Origin: Oscarella lobularis
Lineage: Eukaryota > Porifera > Homoscleromorpha > Homosclerophorida > Oscarellidae
DNA: 64,000 nucleotides
Reading direction: 5' to 3'
NCBI RefSeq assembly: GCF_947507565.1
Contig: NC_089175.1
Coordinates: 3,027,733-3,091,732, forward strand
Shown here: positions 1 through 10,946 of the stretch, piece by piece
How the letters are laid out: each line of letters opens with the position of its first letter
How positions within the stretch are numbered: position 1 is the stretch's first letter
Program-made: the position numbers and the translations under genes
The notes under the pieces: generated by a model
What the model was told of the DNA's origin: nothing
Seen by the model: only the letters and a program-made list of their open reading frames with translations
Databases searched by the model: none

Positions 1-1076
1 ACTGCCCACTGTATTATTAGCTTCACATACATACTTGCCTCCCGTTTCATTTGATGCAATAATGTCATAACTCCACTCTATTACAGTTTCTGTTGGTGGA
101 GCTTTAGTTGGAGAGTTCCCTGGTATCATGACACCATTTCTGAATAGGGAACGCACAGTCGCCACAGGAAATGAGTCAGAATGGCACGTGACAGTAATTG
201 GGCTCCCTTTCTTTACCACTGATGACGACGGAGTGAAGGTAATGTTGACGCTTGGTTTATCTAGAGCAAACGTGGTTCAGGAGTTAGAAATATAGACAAT
301 AATACTCACATGACACGGTAACAACTGCAGAAGCTGAAACGCTTCCAAATTCATTTCTCACGTAGCACGTATATGTTCCTGCATCGTTCCTTTGTATGTT
401 TGATAGCAAAAGAGTATTGATCGTGCTTCCAGTAGTGTTTGAGTCTCTCCCAGCATCAATTTGTTGAGCGGTTCCTTTTGCTGTGAATTTCCAAAATATT
501 TCTCCGACCGGTTGTATTCCCATAGCAAAGGAGCATGTTAGCGGGACGTCGTTTCCCTCAATGCCTTCTGTCGGATTTGTGGGAGAAGCGCCAATTGTGG
601 GTGCAGCTGAACAGAGTACACAGCTACTCACTACCTCCTCTCGTTCCTTCTCAGAAGCTCTTACCTCCTTGTGTCAAAGTAAACACAGTGCTGTCAGTGA
701 TCGAACCGTCGCTCGTGTTTGTTGCTCGACAGAACCATTTCGCGTTGAGTTCATTCAATGTCAAAGCGCCTGCATTGGCAAGATGAAGACGACTGCTTCT
801 GTCCGAGATCGTCGTGACGGTGAACTTGGACGTAATGAGAATTTTGTTGACGTCGTTCTCGTGCCACGTTATCGTCGACGGATCCCGCGTAGTACACACC
901 ACGTCGACGGAACCACTCGGCGAAATGTACTCGAACATTTGAGGTGACTCGGTGAATACTGGCGCTGAAAACACCTAAATTAGAACCTGACCTTGAGCGT
1001 ACATCATCTCACATGAACTTATAGTTGCGGTGAGTAGGAGTTCACAGAAAACGATAATTGTGTCTTGCCACATCAT
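1..1076 (-). CDS. Ig-domain cell-surface receptor, 5' part (runs off the left edge)
   Basis: Four exons are visible on the minus strand: 1076-1013 (signal peptide starting MMWQDTIIVF), 964-665, 606-310 and 260 to beyond base 1. All junctions are phase 1 with GT-AG ends. Exons 2-4 each encode one Ig-like domain. Exon 3 has the textbook end DAGTYTCYVRN, exon 4 ends GGKYVCEANN, and exon 2 ends KWFCRATNTS. The product is therefore a secreted or membrane Ig protein; membrane segment and tail lie outside the window. It is divergent from the plus-strand Ig gene at 1184, with 107 bp between the start codons. Its first Ig exon is about 96% identical to that neighbour's first Ig exon although signal peptides and introns differ. 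Ligand and function are unknown. Confidence 0.8.
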
Positions 1077-1183
1077 TAGAGTGGAATCCGGACGTGACTA
1101 AAGCTAATTGCAACTGCGCAGGCGCAATCGTCTGTAGCACAAGGCCTCGGGAAATTACGCAGGACTGTTGCCATTTCACGACC
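1077..1183. promoter_or_regulatory. Short bidirectional promoter between two divergent Ig receptor genes
   Basis: Only 107 bp separate the start codon at 1076 (minus) from that at 1184 (plus), so both genes must be driven from this spacer or from overlapping 5' UTRs. It holds TGCGCAGGCGCA at about 1117-1128, one base off the palindromic NRF1-type element. A CTGCGCAG core recurs upstream of the tandem receptors at 47.9 kb and beyond. No TATA box was seen. Assignment as a promoter is inferred from geometry. Confidence 0.5.
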
Positions 1184-1898
1184 ATGGCGTCGAAATCGGT
1201 TGCTTTTCTACTCTTACTTTTACATGCTATGCGTATTTTAGGAGCATGTAAGAAAATACGGCGCTGTGCAATTCGAATTGGCGGAACAACCGTCACGTTT
1301 CTCTTTGTCTTTTAGCGCCAGTATTCACCGAGTCACCTCAAATGTTCGAGTACATTTCGCCGAGTGGTTCCGTCGACGTGGTGTGTACTACGCAGAATCC
1401 GTCAAACATAACGTGGCACGAGAACGACGTCAACAAAACTCTCATTACCTCCAAGTTCACCGTCACGACGATCTCGGACAGAAGCAGTCGTCTTCATCTT
1501 GCCAATGCAGGCACTTTGACATTGAATGAACTCAACGCGAAACGGTTCNNNNNNNNNNNNNNNNNNNNNNNNNNNNNNNNNNNNNNNNNNNNNNNNNNNN
1601 NNNNNNNNNNNNNNNNNNNNNNNNNNNNNNNNNNNNNNNNNNNNNNNNNNNNNNNNNNNNNNNNNNNNNNNNNNNNNNNNNNNNNNNNNNNNNNNNNNNN
1701 NNNNNNNNNNNNNNNNNNNNNNNNNNNNNNNNNNNNNNNNNNNNNNNNCGCGTGGAATACGCATCAATTGATCGCGACGCTAGTCGCCGTCACAGGGAGG
1801 CGAAGAAGGCCGAGGAGGAAGCAGCTGCAACCGCAGTGGGCTCGCCTGATCCACCAAAAGGCCAGCCAGACGAAACCGAACTGTCCACAATGGTGTGA
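1184..1898 (+). CDS. Ig-domain receptor with ITIM-like tail (interrupted by assembly gap)
   Basis: Exon 1 (1184-1247) encodes a clear signal peptide (MASKSVAFLLLLLHAMRIL) and ends phase 1 at a GTAAG donor. Exon 2 (1316 into the gap) encodes an Ig domain beginning APVFTESPQMF. The middle is lost in 200 Ns. After the gap 49 codons stay open to the stop at 1896-1898; they look like a cytoplasmic tail: a basic/acidic helix (REAKKAEEEAAA) preceded by VEYASI, a match to the ITIM consensus (I/V/L/S)xYxx(I/V/L), and a C-terminus STMV that fits a class I PDZ ligand. A poly(A) signal follows at 2104. Inhibitory SH2-phosphatase signalling is inferred. That the two halves are one gene is likely but not proven across the gap. 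Confidence 0.7.
1549..1748. other. Assembly gap (200 N)
   Basis: A run of exactly 200 Ns, the usual placeholder for a gap of unknown length. It removes the rest of the first Ig exon, any further ectodomain and the membrane segment of the plus-strand receptor. It sits next to a near-identical inverted exon pair, a layout that commonly breaks assemblies. Confidence 0.99.
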
Positions 1899-2103
1899 GA
1901 CAGAGGTCCCGCGCGCGTGAACGGGGGGAAGGGGGCTGAAGTAGGAACAGTAGTATTGAATTTTAAGTGTGACGTCAAAAATTTTCGTCGTTTTTTCCGT
2001 GTCCGTGTTTTTTTGTCGGTTTTTGATTATTATTGCTTTGTCGCTGTTTTAGAGAAAGAGTGAAAGCTGGAGGCGATGTGTACGTTTTATTTGATTTGAT
2101 GAG

Positions 2104-2109
2104 AATAAA
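2104..2109 (+). terminator. Poly(A) signal AATAAA of the ITIM-tail Ig receptor
   Basis: AATAAA lies 206 bp after the stop at 1898 on the same strand, in an AT-rich tract, followed by G/T-poor sequence. Canonical hexamer and position fit a 3' end. Confidence 0.5.
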
Positions 2110-2955
2110 TATTTAGCCCCCCATCTTTTTTTGGAGACCCAGGGGGGCGCGGCGTGGGAGGACAGGGGCGCGTAGGACGCGGATTGTTGAAATCCGGTCT
2201 TCTCCGAACTGGCGCGACGTTGCGGTGTGGCGAACAGGAAGGGCGTTGGCCGGATTTCCAAATGCAGAGCGGAAAACGTAAAAATGCTCTCGAAACGCCT
2301 CGACTCATCGAATCGGAAACAGCACGTCGGCGTTTTTTATGTACTGGGCGTGTGCTCTAATGGCCTTCGAGGAACGCCGCGGGGGAACCGACGCCTCGAT
2401 CGTTCGCTTTCGCTCGTTCGCTTTCGTTTTAGCGGTTTTCGATCGTTTCCGTTCTTCGTTGGTGTGTTTGGGGCTCTTTTGACGGTGTTTAGGGTGCGTA
2501 CGCTTTAGCGCTTACGTGTTTACGATGCGTTTAGGGAGGGCTTACGTGGAGCCGACGAATTTCATTCACGCCTTTCATCTTCTCCAGTCGATTCGCTTGT
2601 CTTCGGTCGAGCGCATCTTCTTCTTTTGATCCTTCTTGACCTTTTTGTCGTCGTCGGTGCGCCGAAAAGTGGAGAAAACGCTTCGAATCGCCGCCGGATC
2701 TTCAACTTCCTTCTGTGTTCAGCGCGCTACAACCCGTATGCTACTTGCAAATAAAATAATTTAGCATCGACAGTGTACTGTAATCACTCTAAAAATGCCA
2801 TAAATTAGATCTAAAGGCAAAGAAAACGTTCTGCAAAAAAATTGTCCACTACGAACAAACATGCATGAGAATTTTGATCATTAATTTTAATTACGGGGTC
2901 CCGCCAAAAACCCTATGTACACGAACAGACACATCGAAACCAAACATTTCTCAAA
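2110..2955. other. Intergenic, tail-to-tail spacer
   Basis: Separates the plus-strand Ig gene from the minus-strand receptor that ends at 2956. Short open frames at 2154-2508 lack splice context, signal or domain similarity, and their CpG-rich composition explains their openness. A T-rich stretch with repeated TTTAGGG/TTACGTG words lies at 2470-2550. No convincing gene was seen. Confidence 0.5.
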
Positions 2956-5900
2956 CTAAACATCAGATTCAAAAGTTGGCGACGCGACGGGCTCAAAAGG
3001 CGGCGGCGGCGACGACGCCTTCGGCTGCCCTCCGTTACTATCGAACTGTAGATTGAGAGTCGTTGTTATTGGGACTTCGACTTCCACTGAACGAGAACGC
3101 GATCGTCGAGTCGTCTCGTCATGGTCGATTTCCGCGTACGGCGTCTCCTCTCGTATGCGCTGCTGAATGCGAGGCGGACGATGGTGCGGTGAGGTGAACT
3201 GGAGTTCGACGTAGCTGAGAGTCGTCGAGTGCATTGGGTCGCCCGACTCGGCGACGCGACCGTTTGCGTTGAACGAGCTGTACTGGTGGTCTGCGGACGT
3301 TTCGAAAGACCTGAAAAAGGGACAACTTTAGGTGTGGAAACCAGGCGTTTTTCTGATTAAACCCCACATGCAAAACACGTGCATCTATAATCGAAGATAC
3401 GCTCCCTTTTTTTACCTGTCGGGCTTGTACCATCCACTTGCGTCAACTGGTCCTTCAATCCAGCCTTGGGGAGATAGACTACACTTAGATTGATCTTACC
3501 AGATTGATATGCTCTTACTGCTTGGTCTGTCCTCGCTCATGTTATACTTGTTTGACCTCGTTTTCGAGTAGCAACAGCAGATGAAAAGTATGATGAAAAA
3601 GAGTACAAGGCCGCCGCCAACCGACCCTATAGCGACGATGATTCCCGTCGAAAGGCCATTTTTGCTTTTAACTTCCTCTTCTTCCGTTCCTGCAGCAAAA
3701 AAAACAATTAGAAAGTGAAAGTCTCTTCGTCTTTCGGGAGATATCACTCGCGACCAAGGTTTCGTCCTTTATCAATTAGGGTCATTATAAATCATTTTCC
3801 CTAAGTTGGTTGGAAGGGAGCCTTGCCAGATTTATCAGGCTAGCCTAATCTGGGACATTCTCATCGCTCATGGGAGAAGCAAGCGCGCCGCCCATTGTGC
3901 CGTAAAAGGGAAATGGCTACAATACCATCTGCCTTGGTCTTCTATTTCCCTACCTGACTGCGTGGTGAAGTTGTATCTGAGGGACTCGGTTTCCAATCCG
4001 TCCAGTTCCGTCACCAGCCACACAATGTACGTCGTATTCGACTCCAATCCAGTGACGGAAAACTCGTTCATGCCCGGTGTCACCGTCTTGCTCTCGTTCT
4101 TGCTGTCGCCCACTTTCTTCCACCACAACGTCACTTTCAATTCGCCGTCGGTCGGCGCCAATTCATCCCACAAGAGAACCGCTCCGTCAAAAGACGCCTT
4201 GACCTGGATCACTTTGACGGGATCGGGTTTTTGCTGCGGCAGCGTTCTCGCCGTATGCTCCGAACTCCACGGACCGTCGCCGGCTCTGTTCGATCCTCGC
4301 AAGCGGAAAACGTACGTCGTATTGGGCGAGAGATTTTCGACGGTGAAGCCGGTCAACGAGCCTTCGATATTATCCTCGGTGAGCTCCCAAGTCGAAGAGG
4401 GCGGCTCTCGCTGTTCGATTCTCCACAGCGTCGCTTTGTGCTGGACGCCGCTGTCAGTCCAGCTGAGTTCGATCTGAGAGACGTGCTGCGCTGCGACGCT
4501 CAGCGTTGGCTGCGACGGAGCCTCTAGAAAACAAAGGCAAGTTGAGTCTCTAATCATGCCTGTGAGACGTGCAATGATCTAGTATACGTTACAAAGAACG
4601 TTGCAGTCTATCGTGTATGCTCCTTCCGATTAGCACATGCTGGGATGTGACCACTCGCACGCTTTCTCAGCCAGATAAAGGGAGTAGGTACTACTACTAC
4701 TTTCTACTGACCGTTTGCTGGCGTTTCCACCTGAGAGCTAATTGCTTTGATGCTTGGTCCCACAGCATTGTAAATAGTGATTCGAAATACGTAGCTCGTC
4801 TTCTCGGTCAATCCCGTGACGGCCGTCGCCTCGTCGCTCGGCGCTGGCTGAATGCTAGCCTCTTCCCACTCGGAGCTTGAAACCACTCTGTATTCAACGA
4901 CGGTTTTAGTAATGGACAGACCACCCAAATCAGCAGGAAACTTCCAGAAGAGCTGAACGACTTTGTCGTTCGTCGGCTCAGCTCGGAAGCCGGTGACTGC
5001 ACCGGGAACTGCAAAGAATGGATTAATTATAATGAACATTTAATGTGTTTCCCAAAGATTTGCCTGTTGTGCCAGTGGTTTCAGTAATTGGGAGGCTATA
5101 CGGTCCAGAGAAGATTCTATTAGAGGCTGACACGTCGACCGTATATCGAGTTCCTTTGGCAAGACCGGTAAGCGTTGCTTCCTTCGAACCGTCCGTCGTG
5201 TTTAGGAATTTAGCTGTTGACACACTGCCACCGCTTGCATAATAGCGAACGGTGTAGTGTCGAATCACACCGTGACTGTCATTCAGACCCAATGGAGCCT
5301 ATATAACACAAATAATCAGAAGAAAAGCTCTCAGGGGGGCCCCGGAGTTTCCTCACCTGCCAGGACACTGTGAACTGTGTTGGTCTAATTTTATCAATCA
5401 CAACTCCTTGAGCCTTGGGCGGAGCTAAGAAGAAAACCAATAATACGTCAATCTCTCTCTTGCTGCAAAAAATCTTTACTAAGAGGATGAGTGATAACTT
5501 CATCTGACGGTAGACCGAAATCTCCTCTTCCCACCTCATTCACAGCTTTGAGTTTGAAGTAATAACGCTTGTTCGGAGCCAAGCCGGTCAACGTTGCTGG
5601 AGGTCCATTTATTTTTTTGTCCTTGTCATACTGCACCCATCGATCAATGTCTTCCACTTGATACTGAACTTTGTACTCGGATATCGTTCCATGGCCATCG
5701 AATCCAACCGTCCAAGTAAGAGTGATGTCGTGAATTCCGATTTGAACCTTTGCGGGTTTTCCAGGAGGTCCCGGAGGCACTACAAATACAAAAATAGCTC
5801 AAAACCACATCCGTCAATCAGCCAATAACGAAACAAGAAAAGAAAAAAGGCCGGGCCCCCCACTCTCACCTTTCACAACAACGTCAAAGTCCCGCGTATC

Positions 5901-7190
5901 TTCGCCGTGAGTATTCTCCGCCACGCACGTGTACGTCCCCGTGTCATTCAACGAGAGAATCGACACCGAAAGGGTACCGTTATCATGAACGACTCTTCGA
6001 GCGTCATCGATCGCCGATCCATTATGCCTCCACTTGTACGTCGACGGCGGTAACGCGTCGGCGAAGCACTCGAAATTCGCTCGCGTGCCGTTGGCGACCC
6101 TATACGGCTCGTTTCGCGTCGTAATCACTTTCGGTTTATCTAAGAGACCATATTAATTAATGCGCGCACGCGCGCGCGGCGAATTCTTTACATTCCACCA
6201 CGAGTTTTCGCGTCGTTTCGTTTCTTCCGGCCATATTGACGGCGGCGCATCGATAAGTGCCGGCTTCGCTGCGTTTCGCGTTCGAAATCGTGTGAGTGAG
6301 CGCGCCGCCTTCGCTCTTTTTGAGTTGTTCGTTGCCGCGGTAGAGCGTCACGTTCGGCGCCGGAACGCCTTTGAATGAACACGTGACGTTCACCGGTTTG
6401 TTCTCGATGGCGACGATTGGAGAGAATTGGGGAACGATTGGCGACGGTTCGACTACAAAGGAAGACGATTAGGTCGAGGGCGGAGGGGTTCGAGTCTTCG
6501 AGACGACAAAACATTCGTTCCCACGCTATAAAATCCCGGCGTAATTGAAATTCGCGACCCCCCCCCCCCCCCCCCCCCCCCCCCGATCTCGCGCCAAAAA
6601 AATTCTCTACGAGACTTCGCTCACCCGCAATGGTAAAAAATCTTCTCGGCCCGATGAAATCCTTGTTTGGATCTGGATTGACTCCCTGGCAATAGTAGGA
6701 ACCCTCTGTTCGTTTCGAGAAGCTCAAAATCGTCACGGTGACTAGCTGATTGGGAGCGAAATGGACCATCCAGTCGCCGGACACGTTATTGACGGTGGTC
6801 GGCGTCGATCCGTCGACGAGTTGAACGTGAGCTCGCACGATAAATCCATTCCCAGCGGCCTGACACTGAAACGACACGCGATCGCCTTCGAGCGCGATCG
6901 TCTCTTCGGGGTATCGAAGCCAATTGGGCGGAAGATCGCCGAGCGCTAAACGAGAAACGGCTTTTGTGAGCCAGAGGCAGTGTTTTTTCTTTCGCGCGAG
7001 CGAAGGGATTTCTGTGAATACTCAACGCGTTTGCGTGTACAGCGCGTTCGAGGGCGTTTATCTTTGTGAAGCGCTCGTTCTATTTTCCATACGGTCGGGT
7101 CTTCGGTTTGTGAAGTGGAACCTTACTTGATGACGTAAATAGTGACGCGACGGCGAGAAATAGCGCGACGAGCGCGTTTCTCTGCTTCAT
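2956..7190 (-). CDS. Type I receptor: 3 Ig + 5 FN3 + TM + ITIM/ITSM-type tail
   Basis: Twelve exons: 7190-7127 (signal peptide MKQRNALVALFLAVASLF), 6945-6625, 6452-6192 and 6139-5870 (one Ig each, with cores EGSYYCQG, EAGTYRCAAVN and DTGTYTCVAEN), 5779-5480 (FN3), 5424-5357 plus 5298-5064 (one split FN3), 5008-4712 (FN3), 4523-3954 (two FN3), 3689-3500 (membrane segment IIVAIGSVGGGLVLFFIILF then CCC), 3478-3416 and 3310-2956 (tail). The tail carries LSYVEL (ITIM consensus) and TPYAEI (ITSM-type TxYxxI), and ends ESDV, a class I PDZ ligand. The 5298-5064 exon seems to use a GC donor (ACAG|GCAAAT). Domain order resembles axon-guidance and adhesion receptors (Robo, DCC, LAR families), but no orthology is claimed. 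Divergent from the receptor at 8294. Confidence 0.88.
6558..6584. repeat. Poly-C tract (27 C on the plus strand) in intron 2
   Basis: An uninterrupted run of C (G on the coding strand) lies just inside the intron after the first Ig exon of the 2956-7190 receptor. It could form G-quadruplex in the pre-mRNA and is prone to length errors. Confidence 0.95.
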
Positions 7191-8293
7191 TTGTCCCTTG
7201 GTGTCGTCTGTAAACGATTGGGCGGGCGTACTGTAGAGAGTTGGCAGGGGGGAGTCTCCTTCGAACGCCCGAGAGAATAACAAGGAGGTTCTGAGGGCGG
7301 CTTAGCGCACTGAGGGTGGGCACGTGCACACCCGGATGTGGTTCATTCGCCTGCGCGGAGCCTGCCAGGGTGGAGGAACCTGCGGATCGCGTTATTGAAA
7401 ATCGAGATGTTTTGTCCGATGTATGCACCAAAATAGCTTTTGCTTTCTGATCGCAGAAATTGACTTACTTTTCGCAAACTTTTGGTATGTGGGAGGAGTC
7501 TCCAGACTTCACTGGCTAGCAAAAATAGATCTCTCAGTGAGACCCCCGTTGTGACGACTGTGGACTTATTTATTTTCCAAGCACGTTATTAGCTGAACCT
7601 CGTCTAATTTTCTGCAAGTCTTCAAAGAAAGACACTTTTACAGCACGTTCCTCGCCCAAGCTCTACCTAATGCAGGTGTACCTTCAAGTGACGATCACCT
7701 GACAATCATTGCTTCACAAACAAATTAATTTTTGACAAATTCAGGGAAATATTCTAAATGGGATGATGCATAAGCAGCGCTACTGCCTTCATAACGTTCA
7801 ACATTGAATCTTTTTGCTAAAATAGAGATCACGACTCTGTTGTAGTAAGACGGAGCGTGGGATGCACCAGCATCTTGTTGACCAGACCTCAGGCTACAAT
7901 AAACAAGCTCGCCATTTGCTGTAAGCTCACAAAGCCTTTGAGATCATCGATGGGATCGCTCTTACCTCTTTACCCCGTATCTTCTGACTTTTTCGTCGCC
8001 GACGCGTGCGAGCGCGACGGGACGTCATTATCCGACTCCGCCTATTCCGACGCCTCCAGGGCTTCCTTTCCCTTGTGGTGGCCGCGCACCGCCACTTCGA
8101 GCAGGCGCAGTCGAACCGAACGTCAATCCGTGTGACATTCCATCCCGTCCCTCGTCGTTGTGTACACAAAACGCGAAACGAAGAGACAGCGTTCGAAGTC
8201 GCAGCACTCGCAACTGATCGTCAGACGACTCCCGACACGCGACGCGCTCACACGCGACCCTGTCTCGCGCCCGAATCGCATCCTCTCATCGCG
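7191..8293. promoter_or_regulatory. 1.1-kb divergent intergenic region between two large receptors
   Basis: Both flanking start codons point outward, so promoters and 5' UTRs of both genes lie here. The first 250 bp and last 300 bp are CpG-rich; the middle (about 7430-7900) is AT-richer. Open frames at 7857-8470 are CpG-driven and do not connect to signal peptides. No TATA box near either start. Confidence 0.5.
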
Positions 8294-10906
8294 ATGACAA
8301 CGAAACCGCTTCTACTCGCCTATCTAACGGCAGCGCTAACGTGGACGGCAGGTAAATGCGCGCCACCTATCGCATCTCCCCCTCGCGAAATCGTGACAGC
8401 CTTCTTTCGTTTTATTTTATTCTTCCCGCAATCTAATTTCTCTTCGCACGACGCAGACGGTTCGTATTAGAATCGGCCTAATGCTATTGTCGCCGTCGCG
8501 AGCTCTCGATAGGACGTACGCCACGATGGTTTTTCTTGCGGGGGGCTGCTTGATTTTATTAGGGAAAAATCGGATCGTAAACGCATCCCCGTTAGAGCTG
8601 CGCGAGGAAGCGTTTAGAGGCGCGATTTCGAGACGCTTCCAGAGTTGAGGAATCTCCGCGATCGCAGCTTCATCGAATTAGGCTGTAGTAGAGAAAATAG
8701 AAGAGAACGTAGAAGAGAGCGTCCACGCGTCGAAGAATTGAGCATGCGCTTTTCGTTCGGCGCGCTCGACGACGAATTTTTCTGACTATTATTCTCGCCT
8801 TTTCGCGCAGTTGGCCAACGACTCGTCTCCGTTCCAAGCGATCGCATCGTCACGCTCGGCGAGCGCGTCGTTTTCACGTGCACGGCGGAGGATTCGGCGA
8901 CAGTCACGTGGCGCAAAGACGGCAATCCCGTGCACTTGTCCTCGAATATTAAACTCGATGGAACGCTCGTTGGATCGTCGGTAACCGGAAAATTGACGAT
9001 TTTGTCGATGACAAATGCCGACGAGGGCTCGTACGAATGCACGGCGGCGACGGTCTCTGGAACCCAAAATCAAAGCAAGCCCTTCGCATTGGAGATTGCA
9101 AGTAAGTTGCACGGCACCATGGGGAACAAGTAGAAAGGCCGAGCAAATGAAATCAACTAGTTGAGTTATATGTTCGTCTCATTGAATTACCACTGGTGCC
9201 TGATCTGATACTGGCCTTCACCATAGTAGAGGATAGAAAGTTTTCTTTGTGGGAATGCCCTAAGCTATGTAGTAGAACAATGTGTCTAAAGCGCCCCAGA
9301 CTTGAATATATTTTTTTCCTGGTCACCGATGGGGGGCAAATCAGACCGGCACTTTACTTGAATAAAAGAGCAGTCCGTTTGTACTTGCAATGAATATGCG
9401 AAAGAGTGCCTGTATGATGATAGCCCCTAACGCCACAATAGAACCCTTTGTAGAATCAACTCTATTTGTGGTTTGTGGACGCAATAACTGTTCGCTAAAA
9501 AAACGTGGGGGTGGGATCGTTCTGCGTTTTCGAATAATAGTTTAAGACTCCTATTTATAGAGCCGCCTGTGATCCGGTCGCCGCCGTCGCCCTTTTACGG
9601 AAACGAGTCGAGCGCGGTCGTCCTCGTTTGCGAAGTGACGGTCGCCGTCCCGCCGCCGCGTATCGCCTTTCTCCGCAACGGGGTCGAAGTGGCGGCGTCG
9701 ACACAGAACGCGATGTCGTTCGAGTGGCGAATTTCGAACGTTCAGCGCAGCGCCGCCGGCTCGTACCGGTGCAGAGCGACGAACATGGCCGGCACCGATA
9801 CCCAATTGGTTCAACTTATTGTCAACTGTAAGTATCTCTAACTGATCGTATTCAATGATTATTATTATCTGCGTAGATCCGCCGAGCGTTGCGCTGTCGA
9901 CTGGCGCGTCGATCGAGTTTCCCGTCAAGGAGTCGCGCACGATTCTCTGCAATACGACGGGATTGCCCTTGGCGCGCGTCTGGTGGACGTACGGCGGATC
10001 GAAGGTACGCGCTCCAGTGAAGTCTCTCTCCTATCAAGGATCGGCGAGTCTCGTGCTCGATGAATTGACTATGGACAACGCCGGCACGTACACGTGCAAC
10101 GCGGAGAATTTTCTCGGTAAAGGAGCGGGAACGGTTGACGTCAAACTTCAAGGTGAGAGCCTTAGAAATCCCTTTAGGGAGGTTAGACTTATTGATGCCC
10201 ACAGCCCCTTCCTTTATGTATATATAGAAATTTTCCTCTATCTCTCTCTCTCTCTCGTCTTTTCTAGGACCTCCTGGGCCTCCTGACGTTCCCGTTCTTC
10301 TTCGCGCCGCGCGGAACAGCCTCCATTTTCGTCTGTCGACCCCGTTCGACGGCAACAGTCCCATAACCGCCTACAAACTCCACTACAGCAACACGAACGG
10401 CAAAAACTGGACCGTCGTGCACGTTCGCGCGTCGCTCGCCGACGACTTCGAGCTCGATCGTCTCGCAGGAAACACGGCGTATCTGACGCGCGCTCAAGCG
10501 ATCAACCAATTCGGTCGATCGGCGTACTCGTCTCCTAGTCGAGCGTACGAAACGTTGCCGGCGTTGCCGTATCCGGCGCGTAGCGTCAAAACGTCGTCGA
10601 CGTCGACGACGATCAAACTCACGTGGCGCGTTCCGGAACTCGATGCCGACATGGGATCGCTGATCGGCTTCAAAATTCGCTACTATAAGACGGCCCAAGG
10701 CAAGAGCGCGGCTCAGGAGAAACTCGTCTTCGCGGACGCCGTGGAGTACGAGATCGAGGAGCTGAGTCGGGGGACTCAGTACACGGTGGGCGTCTACGCT
10801 TATTCGAGAGCCGGCGACGCGCCCAATACGAAAGAGATCATGGTGAATACAACCGTGTCAGGTAAATGATCTTAGAAGTTTTGATATATTAAAGGGTTCT
10901 AATTTC

Positions 10907-10946
<40 letters not shown>

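Noticed and set aside
2154-2508. Plus-strand frames downstream of the first Ig gene
   Set aside because: They follow the poly(A) signal, have no splice context, signal peptide or domain, and overlap equally open antisense frames.
7857-8470. Overlapping frames in the divergent promoter region
   Set aside because: CpG-biased 5' region; the real first exon is the signal-peptide exon at 8294.
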